Assembly: GCA_037954235.1 (NCBI GenBank)
Contig: JBBMOA010000013.1
Coordinates: 6,976,001 to 7,040,000 of the forward strand
Length of the DNA: 64,000 nt
From: Aulostomus chinensis
Taxonomy: Eukaryota > Chordata > Actinopteri > Syngnathiformes > Aulostomidae
Direction: 5' to 3'
A program made the position numbers and the translations under genes. The notes beneath the pieces are model-generated. The model was not told the origin of the DNA. It made no database searches and saw only the letters and a list, made by a program, of their open reading frames with translations. Below, one piece after another: positions 24,476 through 35,919 of this stretch (the stretch's first letter is position 1; every line of letters begins with the position of its first letter).

Positions 24476-25374
24476 GTAAAACAGCAAGCTAGAGTGGCTC
24501 AAAGCACTGTGACACAAAATAAGACTGGCATCCAGAAATGAATCTTAGGGGTGCCCTCCTCCTAGCGCTGTCCAATCTCAGAGACTGAAAGCCCCTGAAG
24601 TATGCATTTACCAAGAATGGAACCTGATACTGGAGTGAGATTTGCCAATTTCCCCACTAAGGGACGAACAAAGGTTTATCTTATCTTAGATTTCTCTGAA
24701 CTCGGCACCAACAGCTCCAGTAAGCACCAACCACTCAGCAAACCTGCTCTGTATGTTTGCCCTGTTACCCATCTTGTCATGGTGTAAGTTTCAAATCTGT
24801 GTCATATTTCTGGAAGCGTCACAAAATGCTTGCACAAAGCCCCACTGAGTTTGGTTGCCTACTTTTAACTCAAAGTCACACGGTTTGCCAGAGGTATCCA
24901 TCATGCAGTCTCTCTGTGTGTCTCTTTCATTGGCCTTCACGTTCTCAAATGTTTGATACACCAGTGGTAGCAATCACCATTGCTAATGTTTGAGGAGTCG
25001 GCAGTCAGTTGTGTTACTGTTTTAAATGGGACTGAAGAAAGGGAAGCCAGAAGGGGAAACCCTGGCAGTCATTTCATTTAAGATCCAATAATGTTTTCAG
25101 ATGCTATTTGAAATGTATTTACAGGTCTCTTTATGTAATTTATTAAACTATGAACATAGAATAGCTTTGCTTTTAAATAGAGTCGATAATTGGTGCCCAG
25201 GAAGCTGACAGGCCTGCTGCCCTGTACTTAATGAGAAGTTTCTTAACAATAACAAAAGAAAAAAACAACATGTTTTTCAGGCTTGATTGAACACTCTCAT
25301 TTTCTCACTTTGTTCAGTTTGCACTGTGTCTGCAAAATACATCAACTCATTTAACACAAGTCATCATCGTCCTA

Positions 25375-27605
25375 CATTTATCCTGGTCCGGGGCGCGGGG
25401 GGGCAACGGCCTCAGCAAGGAAACCTGGGCCTCTGTCTCCCCAGCCACTTCCACCAGCTCTGCCGGGGGAATCCCAAGGCGTTCCCAGGCCAGCCTTGGT
25501 CGGCCCCCAGGCCTTCTCCCAGGTGGTCATGCCCAAAAAAAACTCCAGAGGGAGGCGCCCAGGAGGCATCCTCACCAGATGCCCGTACCACCTCAACTGA
25601 CTCCTCTCAGTTTGGAGGAGCAGGGGCTCTCCTCTGAGTCCCTCCCAAATGACCGAGCTTCTCACCCTGGCCCTCATCTATCAAATGAGTGTATGACGGA
25701 AATAAGCGTAACACATGCGTACGTTCATTTCTATACAAGCTGTGGCATTTATCAATTTGAGAGTGAGCGTATTCTGCAGTGAAATCTTACAATCTACTTA
25801 CAACAGGTCTGAGTTTGTGTACGCAAATTTAGATTTGACGTGAGGTGACTTATGGTTCATGAAAAGGAGTTGGGGAGTTGTTTTAATGGCAGATGTCGTG
25901 TCACTGATGAAAGTGTGTGCATCATGACAAATCCTCATCGTAAATATGTTGCATATTTGTTAAAAATAATTCTTAAATGTATAATTGTGTACCTGATTAC
26001 CCTTTCAATTTGAACTGGTGCATGGAACGCTGCTTTAGGCACAGGCGGACAAACAATCCTGTACTTGCATTGCTAAGCAGTTATTATATCAACAGATCCG
26101 TGATGTGAAAGGTGGAACTTTAGGAACTTTAGCGATGAGTGGCTTATGAGTTGTTTCCGTCTCCCTAGCCATCTCCTCCTGGAGTGATGCCACAACCTAG
26201 AACCCCAATTAAGGAGAGAAACCCAGCATTCCAAGGCCATACCTGCGCCAGTGTAGTTGCTATCCACCCAGGGGTTTTTGGTCACCAGGTCCTTTCAGTG
26301 GGAAATGGGCGATAGGTCTGGAATAACTCAGCCCAACCATGCCAGCAGTTCTGAGGGCGAGTTCCCTCTCTGCTGAGTGAATTCAATCCCTGTTTCATGA
26401 TGCTCAGAAAACAGGGATTAAAAGGGAATTTTATGAGGTTTCCAAACGTGATTGGAGCGATTACACAAACATCAATCGCAAAAGTTACCACTCCATTAAC
26501 ATTCAAGTAATCAGTGATGCCAGAACGAGTATTCTGAGTCTGGTAGCCCAGCGGCCTGGAGGCACGACGGCAGCGTAGGTCCTCGGTGACAGGAGGGCGA
26601 GCTGCAGGGTCGGAGTCTTCTCATCATGAGTTACACACAATTATTATTTTAATTGTTGGACAGCTCTAACAGTTCCATGTGATCTATTCAGGCCAGACCG
26701 TTTCTTCTTTACCTTATTGCAAATAAAACATTTTTTATTTCAAGTGGATAAAACTCAGTTGTATCAAATGTTTAACTATCAAATGTTTTATTCACCATGT
26801 CAGATGTAGAAATTTAAATATTCCATAGTCCGATTGACTGTGGAAACGCTGTTGACTGCAGCTATAATTTCTCTCTACACCACATGTTTCTGTTTGTCTT
26901 TTATACCTGATTTCAGGCTACCAAACGATGTCTACCAGGCTCTTGAGTGTCTCCACTTCAACCCCTGAAAAGTTTTTTCTCTCTGTCAACTCGTGTCTCT
27001 CCATGTCGTAAACTCTAGGTGTGCGCCCTCTAAATCGCGCGTTTATAGATGTGTGATAAGGTAATTCCGATAGATTTCAGCTGCTGAATTTATCAACAGC
27101 TGCTCGTTCTCACGCTGGGATAGGTGTGATACGCGTGTTTCATAAATGTCACAAGTCCTATTGTACGCTGATATTTGCGCTGGTTTGTACGCTGGTTTGA
27201 TAAATGTGGGCCACTGCCTCTAAGGTAGAGCCCAGCCCCCCTGTGGAGGAAACTCATTTGGGCCACTTGTATTCACAATCTTGTTCTTTCGGTCATTACC
27301 CAAAGCTCCTGACCACAGGTGAGGGTTGGAGCATAGATTGACTGGAAAATCAAGAGCTTAACCTTTTGGCTAAGTGTCTACATCACTGTGAACGCCACCC
27401 CAATCCACCTGTCAATCTCCCGCTCCATCCTATCCTCACAGACTCACTCCTCTGGGAGAGAGACTGAATGGCCTTTTGTGAGGGGCCATCCACCCCATAC
27501 TCCTGGAGTACCCCACAGAGTGCTCCTGGGAACACGGTTGTAAGCCTTCCCCAAATTCACAAAGCACACGTGGACTGGTTGGGCACACTCCTTTGGTCTC
27601 CAGGC
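25375..27605 (-). mobile_element. RTE-like LINE, antisense, interrupted and internally deleted
   Basis: Two minus-strand pieces belong to one ORF2. Piece 27605-27213 reads QPVHVCFVNLGKAYNRVPRS and, after a deletion, MEREIDRWIG and TERTRL. Piece 25668-25375 reads RVRSSVIWEGLRGEPLLL, SQLRWYGHLVRMPPGRLP. Between them lies a separate 1.54-kb element. The same family occurs intact enough for comparison at 38568-41125. The segment between the PEE and MEREIDR blocks is missing, so most of the reverse transcriptase core is gone. The clade is RTE/Rex3-like by recognition, not by search. Confidence 0.8.
25669..27212. mobile_element. 1,544-bp terminal-inverted-repeat DNA element nested in the LINE
   Basis: Left end GGCCCTCATCTATCAAA; reverse complement of right end GGCCCACATTTATCAAA, two mismatches in 17. 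Similarity continues inward as spaced AGCGTAC/AGCGTAA motifs. The flanking triplets are CCT and ACT. The related LINE at 40.88 kb reads TTAGAGACAGGGTGAG across the same point, so removing the element and one triplet restores the LINE sequence, which supports a 3-bp target duplication. GGCCC ends and a 3-bp duplication fit PIF/Harbinger-like elements. No transposase was recognised inside, so it appears non-autonomous. Confidence 0.75.
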
Positions 27606-27760
27606 CGTCTGGTCGAGCTGCCTCATGGGTGTTGGGGGGGGCTGGGACACTGTTTAGTGGGTGTTTTTAGTGCTGCTAATGTGTTGCTCTGCCGAGCAAA
27701 CATAAAAGGGTCTTGGCCTGAAGTACCTTCAGGCCAAGACCCTAATAAAGCAGGAGTGTA
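27597..27760. repeat. Dispersed repeat with perfect 17-bp hairpin
   Basis: Second copy of the repeat at 16510-16690. It ends with AGGGTCTTGGCCTGAAG (27707-27723), TAC, and the exact reverse complement (27727-27743), then AATAAAGCAGG. Its left border overlaps the end of the antisense RTE-like LINE. The family is not identified. Confidence 0.75.
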
Positions 27761-28069
27761 AAGAGCAAGCTCTCTCCCACTGTGGCTGTGTGAGGGTTGC
27801 CCAAAAATAACCACCTCATTCAGACATTGATCCCAACAAGCTCATGAAAGGGCATGATGACTACCATAGGCAAGCATCTCCCCAGAGTGTTTAGCAGTTT
27901 CCTGCATCTGGATGTTTTAGGTCCACGGCAGGAAGCAAAAGCACCCAGAGAGAAGCCACACAGGCATGGCAGGACACAGGGACTCCACACAGAAGACCCA
28001 CATCCAGCCATCAGGTTTTAACCAAGACACCTATTGCTATTAGGCCATACCATGCTTCGGCAGGAACTA

Positions 28070-28160
28070 AAGGCTTGTTCTGATTGTTGATCAGATCATT
28101 AATCGGTGATTGAATGGATGGATCATGATTGTTTCTACGATCACTATTAACATTTACCAC
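28070..28160. repeat. Dispersed repeat, partner of 49470-49555
   Basis: Shares GCGATTGAATGGATGGATCA-like wording and GATTGTTTCTACGATCACTA with the 49.5-kb copy over about 85 bp at high identity. The family is not known to me. Confidence 0.7.
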
Positions 28161-30837
28161 AGTTCTCACTGGGTGAAAATCCGCCACAGTCCCCGGCAAC
28201 TGTGATGTCACCTAAGACTTTATCAACACGGAGACACAGAAGCTCACTCTCTTCCGACGCGAACCCGTTGCCCATAGGAGAGCCAGTTTTAAAGCCACGT
28301 AGTACAGCCCGGCTCGAGACCACGGAGTGAAGCTGTCGGCCGGTTGCAGCAGATCAGACTTGTGTTGCTCTGCACACGCGATCGAGACCAGTGTCTGCTG
28401 CTGAATACCTCTACCTCTTCCTTCCCACTAACACACATACACACGCAATCTCACAAACACACGCACACATCTGAGGGGATTCAGTCTTCCTGCTCAGTGC
28501 TCACCTTTATTGCAGTTGTGTGTTATTGGGAAGCCGCCATTACACTCCGTAGCCCCCCTTCCGGCCGACCCAAAGTGATGTGGCGGTGACGAGTCATGCC
28601 TGCCGTCTTGTTCCACCTCCTCTTGGGTATACGCGCGCACGCACACACACAGGCACACACTTGTATTCTGTTGTCGTAGTATGTAATGTATGATAGGATT
28701 TATCAAATAAGGTGAAGTCAGTTTGATTTTACTGACGTTAACAAATCTTGTGTTTTAGAGAGAAGTCGTCTGCGTGTATTTGCTTGTGTGTTGGGATAGA
28801 AGCTGGTTGACAGTCGGTGCCGAGCGCCGCTCCTTCTGTTCATCCAGAAACATTTCCCAAATATGGACATTTCTGGATGAACACCTTCGAGGCTGCATTT
28901 ACTATTTGGTTATTGGTCTGGATTTTCCAGTGGTGCCCCATTTTATTATTAATTTTGATTAATAAGATTTATACATTTTTAAGAACAAGTAATCATTGTG
29001 ATGATTATGAATTACAACGAAAGCCAATTTGTGCTTCTGCACTGCACAACAGCAGGAACTTAAGAATATGGAACTGTAAGAAGAAAGCACAGTCTTCTTG
29101 ATCTGAGACAAACGACTTCATTCCACATGAGAAACTTGCTGCTTGAGCAGCACGTTCGGTCTATTTTAGTCTCTGGTTTCCATAGCAATGGATGGAAATG
29201 GAATTTGTTTTAGCAGACCTACATTTGGATGTGGGGAGTTTTTTTTTTTTTTTTTTAATCTGTCTGCTTGGGTAATCTGGACGCTGCTACGCAGTAGACT
29301 GTCATTGTTGTCACTGCTGGAAAATTCACCTGGGGTGATATTTCAAGGAGCATGAGTTGGACACCTCTTGGGTGCTGTGACTTGATAAGCTGGTGATGAT
29401 GGCGAGTCTTTGGAATGTTTATCACACTTGTTACTCGGGGCATCACTCTTGTAATTTAGTGTCGTCCAGCGAGAAAACCATCAGTCTCAGGTTGTAGCTC
29501 ATCAGTGAGTTCTTTGCAGGTCAGTGGCTTGCATACAAAGATATGAGCGAGTTGGAACACTTGTGGATTTAAGAGGATTTAATACCAATAAGAAAACACG
29601 TAAAACAGAGTAATGATTCCAGCGAAGCAATGAAGGCACATGTGGAGGATCAGACATGAGTTATTAGATTTATCTGAGATTCAAGTGGACGGCAAAGGTA
29701 GCAGGTGAAGAGGTGTGCAGGATGAACAAAAGAAAACTACTGAATGGAGGTTGAGGAGACTCTGAGGAGTCAGGTGGAGTTTGGCAGTGAGAGAGAGAGA
29801 GAGAGCGATTGAGGCCTGAACAGATGCAGCACAGACCTTTGTGATTGCGACGGCGTGAAAACCAATGGAACCGGCTTACGTTCTCTGCTGGGTTGCTCCC
29901 GTCCATGTACGATGCCTCTCTGAGGAGCTGGTGGGAGGGCAGCGACAAATTACAAAAATTGGAAAAATCAACACTGTAGGTGTTACAAGGAACGATGCCT
30001 TCAAAAACTTAGATGAAAAAGAGGCACGTTGGACTCCGTGCACAAAACTTTGCTACTAGCGGAATAATTGAAGGAGACGAAAGAGTTTGTCTAAAGAAAA
30101 AAAACAAAACCCATGAGGTGGATAGTCATAAAAAGAAGTAGGCGAAGTGGCTGCTCTAAGAAGAAGCAGGAAGTGTAAAGAAGAAGGGAGTGAAGAAGAA
30201 AACCAGAAGAAGAAGTGAGCAAGAACGGCAGATGGTGTTGCGACTATTATAGTAAACTGGTCCGCCTTGGGACCAGACGTCCTGCAAAGGGTGAGGAAGG
30301 AAAAGGGGGCTCATGCACTCCATGGGTTTGACTCTGACGGTATGAAAAGATGTCAATGAAATTAATCTTGGAAAATAGCTCAGAAAAATAAGAGCTCTTC
30401 AGAGACGTGCACTCCAACATTCGGTTCACCTGAGATTACTACATTTAACTAAGTTTGTCTCAAACTGGAACAGTCGCTCTCAAGTAGTTGTAAACACTTA
30501 ACTTTGATCTGAAGTAAGAATATCCTGAAAAACATAAAAGTACTGTTCAACTTTGGTGATATTCCTGTAAATAACTTTGCTCCCTCTGTCTGCCTCCCAG
30601 GTTTCCATCTTCATATTGTGTTTTTCTTGTGCGTCTCACCTCAGGCATCTTGGAGGGCCATTAACCAATCCCAGAACGCTTAGACAGATGAAACATGGCC
30701 AGGACCATCGATATTGTATGATTCATGCCTGTGGCCTGAGCCTCTAATATTTCTACCAGCCCAGCTGCCTGGCAAAGCCACAGTCACCATTTATCATCTC
30801 TACCCCTATGCTGCTGAGATAGGTGTTGTACTGCAAA

Positions 30838-30840
<3 letters not shown>
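28161..30840. other. PIGG intron 5, middle: no recognised element
   Basis: Contains a perfect 14-bp inverted repeat (28837-28850 and 28870-28883, 19-nt spacer), a CA/CG-rich simple tract near 28634-28662, a poly-T run at 29239-29260 and a GA run near 29790. No exon or mobile element was assigned. Confidence 0.5.
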
Positions 30841-30841
<1 letters not shown>

Positions 30842-30889
<48 letters not shown>

Positions 30890-30912
30890 TGAGTGTGAGA
30901 GTGTGTGTGTCC
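30842..30912. repeat. (GT)n microsatellite
   Basis: About 22 uninterrupted GT units, then GTGAGTGTGAGAGTGTGTGTG. Confidence 0.95.
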
Positions 30913-31432
30913 CTGATGTATACAAGTCAAAACTCCACATTCCCTGCTTTGTCCTTGAACAGCTTTCTAAGGCGCTGAAGTTAAAAGAAACAGGAATCCT
31001 TTCTTCTGATTGGGAGAAAGTGGACGTCCCTGAGTCATAAATGTGATTAATCTTGAACCCACTAACAAACAACAGGAGGATTGATACAGTCGAGCCCTGT
31101 CTTCACTTCTCTATTCTTCATGATGAAATGCAACAGGATTTTGTTATAGTTTGGTTTGTATTGACATTTTTGCCAGTGATTCCAAAGGCAGCCACCAATT
31201 AAGCTTCTATTTATACTTCTCAGTTATGTTACAGCGTAGCATCGTTGACCATCCTTAGGTTTTTGGCTAATATGTGATATTAGGTCTGTGGTTAACATGA
31301 GGTGAAGGTATTCTCATGTTTTCATCTCTGGTGTAAAATATGTCATTCAACAGCATACTCATGACCGTTATGTAACATAGACCTACCAATACATTGATGC
31401 CATGTCAGTTAACCATGCATAGATTATGCATG

Positions 31433-32075
31433 CATGACCACTTCCTGTTGGACTACAAACACACCTCATCCCTGACATGACGACTTCCTGTTGGACTACA
31501 AACACACCTCCTCCCTGACATGACCACTTCCTGTTGGACTACAAACACACCTCCTCCCTGAAAGGACCACTTCCTGTTGGACTACAAACACACCTGCTCC
31601 CTGACGTGACCCCTTCCTGTTGGACTACAAACACACCTGCTCCCTGACGTGTCCCCTTCCTGTTGGACTACAAACACACCTCCTCCCTGTCATGACCACT
31701 TCCTGTTGGACTACAAACACACCTCATCCCTGACGTGACCACTTCCTGTTGGACTACAAACACACCTCATCCCTGACGTGACCACTTCCTGTTGGACTAC
31801 AAACACACCTCCTCCCTGAAAGGACCACTTCCTGTTGGACTACAAACACACCTGCTCCCTGACGTGACCCCTTCCTGTTGGACTACAAACACACCTCCTC
31901 CCTGTCATGACCACTTCCTGTTGGACTACAAACACACCTCATCCCTGACGTGACCACTTCCTGTTGGACTACAAACACACCTCCTCCCTGACGTGACCAC
32001 TTCCTGTTGGACGACAAACACACCTCCCCCCTGACGTGACCACTTCCTGTTGGACTACAAACACACCCCATCCCT
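31433..32075. repeat. 43-bp minisatellite, about 15 copies
   Basis: Units of 43 bp built around CACTTCCTGTTGGACTACAA and ACACACCTC, with variants CATCC/CTCCC/GCTCC and GACATGA/GACGTGA/GAAAGGA. Neighbouring groups of variants recur in the same order (for example around 31556-31680 and 31814-31900), which points to multi-unit duplication. It ends about 117 bp before the acceptor of the next exon. A minus-strand 91-codon frame through it is an artefact. Confidence 0.95.
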
Positions 32076-32192
32076 AAAACACAAGATATCACAGCCATTA
32101 CTGTTTCAATGTCACCCTCATAAATGCTCAGACTGTGGGAAGGACAAGGCTCACTCACTCACGCATCACTCCATGTCTCTTCTCTGATCCAG

Positions 32193-32410
32193 AGGTGGGC
32201 TTTGAACAGTACCGTGTGGCTGAGAAGGCTCATGGGAGCTGGATGAAGCTCTACATGGAAGGAAACGCCTCTGAGGTGCTTACAAACATGGGCAAAAAGG
32301 TCCTGAAGCAGTACCTGGAGGCCCTGGCTGCCATGAGCTCAGCCCTCAGCAGACAGCTGGGCAAGTACGACATGTACTCCATGATTGCAGGAATGGTCTT
32401 CCTCTTTCAG
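32193..32410 (+). CDS. pigg: PIGG exon (sixth visible): catalytic domain to first membrane region
   Basis: Two bases finishing a Glu codon and 72 codons; acceptor TTCTCTGATCCAG ending at 32192, donor GTGAAT. Using the next AG two bases on would bring in a stop, which fixes the start. It encodes GFEQYRVAEKAHGSW, NASEVLTNMGKKVLKQYLEA and KYDMYSMIAGMVFLFQ, the last block beginning the first transmembrane helix of the multi-pass half. The family match is unambiguous. Confidence 0.97.
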
Positions 32411-32709
32411 GTGAATACCGAGGGAGTTTGTTCATCCCACGCACTAAAGATACTAGCCTTCCGTCTGTGATTGACACTCCTGCAGGAGATCAGGTTTCTC
32501 ATTTGAAAATGGCAATGATCTGTTCTTTTATTTGATGGACCTCCCATTACTCCAGGGTTGCTGATACCAGGAAGTTGTTCTTATTTGTTGAATGGCCATC
32601 TTAACTCCAACACACACTGCCAGGTTTATGTGCTTGCAGGAAGTTGTTTAAAGTTCATCAAGAGTGTATTTTGCTCTTTTTTTTCTCCATTGCCCGGACG
32701 TCTCTCCAG

Positions 32710-32994
32710 CTGCTGCTTGTTTTGCTCCTGGCGATGCCTGAAGCCCTCAGTGGAGCGGCGACAGTGGACCTCCCGGTCCTCTCGGCCCTGATCTCCCTGC
32801 CGTTCTACCTCTTATGCCTGCTGCTGGCTGCGGTGCACGTCCTGGTGTGCACGTCTGCTGAGAGCTCCTGCTACTTCTGCAGCCTCTCCTGGGCTCTGGT
32901 GTTTGCTGCTGTCGGATTCTCTTCTGCAATGTTTTGTGTTCTTGTCTCTATGGCAACAAGACGACTCTCTTTGGGACCGAAGGTTCCCAGCAAG
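32710..32994 (+). CDS. pigg: PIGG exon (seventh visible): transmembrane segments
   Basis: Ninety-five codons, phase 0 at both ends; acceptor GTCTCTCCAG, donor GTGAGA. It completes the helix begun in the previous exon (LLLVLLLAMP) and adds hydrophobic segments LISLPFYLLCLLLAAVHVLV and SWALVFAAVGFSSAMFCVLV around the conserved CTSAESSCYFC motif. It ends LGPKVPSK. The preceding intron is only 299 bp, the smallest in the window. Confidence 0.97.
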
Positions 32995-33734
32995 GTGAGA
33001 TGTGATGTTTGTGCTGACAATTCCTGCATTTGAATAAGTTCTCACCAGTGGAGTTGCTCTCATTTCGATGTGTACCGATGCAGTATTTTCATGACATGTC
33101 CTACTCGTGCCCTCCTGCTACCAGGACCACATGCGTCCCTGAAGATCACAAAGAAACCAAAGATGCACAATCGCGCAAAAGCAGGACTCATGATGACGCG
33201 TCCAATGCAGACGCTATGATGGCCATCAGTCAGTGCTTCTGAGGGCTGGAACCTCTGGTCTCTGAGAGATGATCCTTCCTCGCTGCTGCACCCCTTGCCT
33301 CACAGTAATTAATCTGCAAAGGTTACGTCTCATTTCCCTTCTGGGGAACTTGAAAAAATTGCTGATCGGGCATAAATTTAGACGAAATACAGTCAGGCCA
33401 TTAGTTTGAGTGAATTTATAAACTTTTAAATCTTGACTCTGCAGCACAGTGGAAATTAGCTGTAGATTCCACACAAGCAGTGTTCAGCTGCCATTGTCCC
33501 GGTCCAGCCTGTGACCCTGAGGAGGAAGTGACAGCAGGGAACGCTTGGACTGAGCCCGTCTGAGCATGTACTGAATGTGTACTGAGCATGTTCTGAGTGT
33601 ATACTAAAACTACAAACATGGCGTGCTCATTACTGCAGCACCTTTCTCTTTGTTTGTGGACTACAACTTTTGATATGACCCTCCATCAGCACGAGGGGAG
33701 GAAGTAATGACCGTTATTGTAGGCAGGTACAGCT

Positions 33735-33800
33735 CAGGAGGTAAAGTGGGTGACCTGAAGGTCACTGGTTCAATCCCTATGTTGACATGTTCCTTGGCCT
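33735..33800 (+). mobile_element. Degraded tRNA-derived SINE head
   Basis: A-box-like AGCTCAGGAGGTAAAGTGG and B-box-like GGTTCAATCCC in order, followed by GACATGTTCCTTGG, resembling the SINE at 24205. The rest of the body is lost. Confidence 0.55.
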
Positions 33801-35440
33801 GCCGCCTCTGATATCTGAACGGCTGCTTGGGAGCTGCGCGTGCCGCTGCCGACCATCCACCATCTGCTCCTAGATTTCAGTTACATGTGCCGCCGTCCAC
33901 CAAGGTGTGTGAGAGCTGACGGATGAGAGTGACGGGGCGCCAGCGCCCAGCGACAGAAGCACTCGTTACCTCTCTGACCTGCCTGGGTGAAAACTCACTG
34001 ACTGTAGAGATGATTAAATTATGCAAAGTTTGTTTTTGTTTTTCAAAAAGTGCTCATATAATTGATGTTTGGCAGCCGGTTCAAACCCCAAAATTCCGGT
34101 AAGAAGACACTGAGAAGAGTTGGGAACATCTGATTGGTTAACGCCTGATGTGGTTGTTTCGAACAGAATGTAGAAGCTGCAGACATGGAGGGGTCATTTC
34201 AGCTCCTCGGCTTCCTCTCATGTACTTGAGGTTGATGGAGAAATCAATGTTAAAATCTTATTGATTACTTAAGAAAGAAAAGCATTGATTTGTCCTGAAC
34301 ACCGCGTTCATCTCATAATTCCTCCCACAGTGGAGGCCTTGTAACTTCCAAAAATCTGGATCCAGCATTTGCAATTATGAGTTTTCTGAATGGATTAAAG
34401 TTTAAAAAACAGAAGAACATCATCTGGCAAATTGGCATTTTGGACCATTTCCCATTAATCTGCCAGTTCATGAAACATTCATTTAAGGGAGCCTTGTGTC
34501 AGGTTTGTGTTGCTGGAAGTTTTGGTGCTAAAATGTTCACATTCACGCAACAGAGTATCAGCTGCAGGTATCCGCCATCGACCCCCTCCCCTTATAAACA
34601 TCGGCCCTGAAACCAACAACGCCAGTCGACCCCTAGTTTGAACGCTCGCATGACGCAGTGCCACGTTCCCATATCCTCCTGACTGATGTTTTCTCTATTC
34701 TTTAATTTATTTGTTTGGATCCCTGCTAGCTCGTCATGCTCTCCCTGGACTCCAGAGTAAAGCGTTTCTCTGTGATTCGCCGTTTGTAAATCAATAGGTG
34801 AAGCACGTATAGAAGCGCTTGCATACTTTCTACCTCTCCAATTACATGAATATACGCTGATAGTTCCAGCTGAGCAAACATGACGAACCTCAAATTGCTT
34901 TACTCCCGGGGCCGTCCGTCCGTCGTCGGGATGAACTGCAGCGCCAGGAGCAGAAGCCCTCTGGATGCTTGGGAAAGGAGACTGAGGAATACAGAAAGAC
35001 CACCAGTCAAACAGCGGCTCAGTTCAAGCAGGAGGTCTCGTCACAGAACTGTGCGATGGTTCAGTGGCCTGTCAGGCCTGAGAAGAGATTCCATTTTTCC
35101 AGAACTATTTAAACTTTTCATAGAGATTTTGACTGAAATAAAGTAATTTTTTTGCATATTTTCTAAAATCGAGCCTTAAAAAATGGTTTGAAAATATTGC
35201 AGTTTGAAGTCCATTAATTTGAGTTTCAATACGATATTGATATATTATTATATAGCTTGACTCTAGTGTGCTTTACATAAAAGAGACCCAGGAAATACAC
35301 TGTGGAGATGAATTACTGTGGTACTTGATGGTAGCACCAAACAAGAGCAGTCAGTTACACAACAGGGTTCAGGGCAGGTTAGCAAGAGCTCCACACTGGG
35401 GGGGCACAGGTGAGCAGGCCTCAGGTGCATCTCTGCTAGA
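33801..35440. other. PIGG intron 7: no recognised gene
   Basis: Includes an 88-codon Arg/Ser-rich open frame at 34880-35146 followed directly by GAAATAAAG. There is no domain, splice or composition evidence for coding, so it is not called a gene. Confidence 0.45.
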
Positions 35441-35447
35441 GTTAGCC

Positions 35448-35838
35448 CAGCCCCTGTCGCAGCCTCTGTCGCAGCCCCTGTCGCTGCCCCTGTCCCAGCC
35501 TCTGTCCCAGCCCCTATCGCTGCCCCTGTCCCAGCCTCTGTCCCAGCCCCTGTCGCTGCCCCTGTCCCAGCCTCTGTCCCAGCCTCTGTCCCAGCCCCTG
35601 TCGCAGCCCCTGTCGCAGCCCCTGTCCCAGCCCCTGTCCCAGCCCCTGTCCCAGCCTCTGTCCCAGCCCCTGTCGCTGCCCCTGTCCCAGCCTCTGTCGC
35701 TGCCCCTGTCCCAGCCTCTGTCCCAGCCTCTGTCCCAGCCCCTGTTGCTGCCCCTGTCCCAGCCCCTGTCGCTGCCCCTGTCCCAGCCTCTGTCGCTGCC
35801 CCTGTCCCAGCCTCTGTCCCAGCCTCTGTCCCAGCCTC
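35448..35838. repeat. 12-bp minisatellite, about 32 copies
   Basis: Units CAGCCTCTGTCC, CAGCCCCTGTCC and CAGCCCCTGTCG alternate with TGCCCCTGTCC. Because 12 is a multiple of 3, every frame without a stop stays open: Pro-Leu-Ser-Gln repeats on the plus strand (frame 35268-36044) and Gly-Thr-Glu-Ala or Gly-Gln-Arg-Leu on the minus strand. None of these frames has coding support. Three 18-bp CACACGTACCCACGCTCA units follow at 35858-35912. Confidence 0.95.
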
Positions 35839-35919
35839 CCCATCACCTCCAGTCTTACACGTACCCAGGCTCACACACGTACCCACGCTCACACACGTAC
35901 CCACGCTCACACATGTCTC

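Noticed and set aside
31433..32075. 43-bp units considered as an array with spacers
   Set aside because: The whole unit repeats head to tail; the variable bases are point variants, not spacers.
34880..35146. 88-codon Arg/Ser-rich frame followed by AATAAAG
   Set aside because: No recognised domain, no splice support, and sits in an intron of an opposite-featureless region; kept only as an observation.
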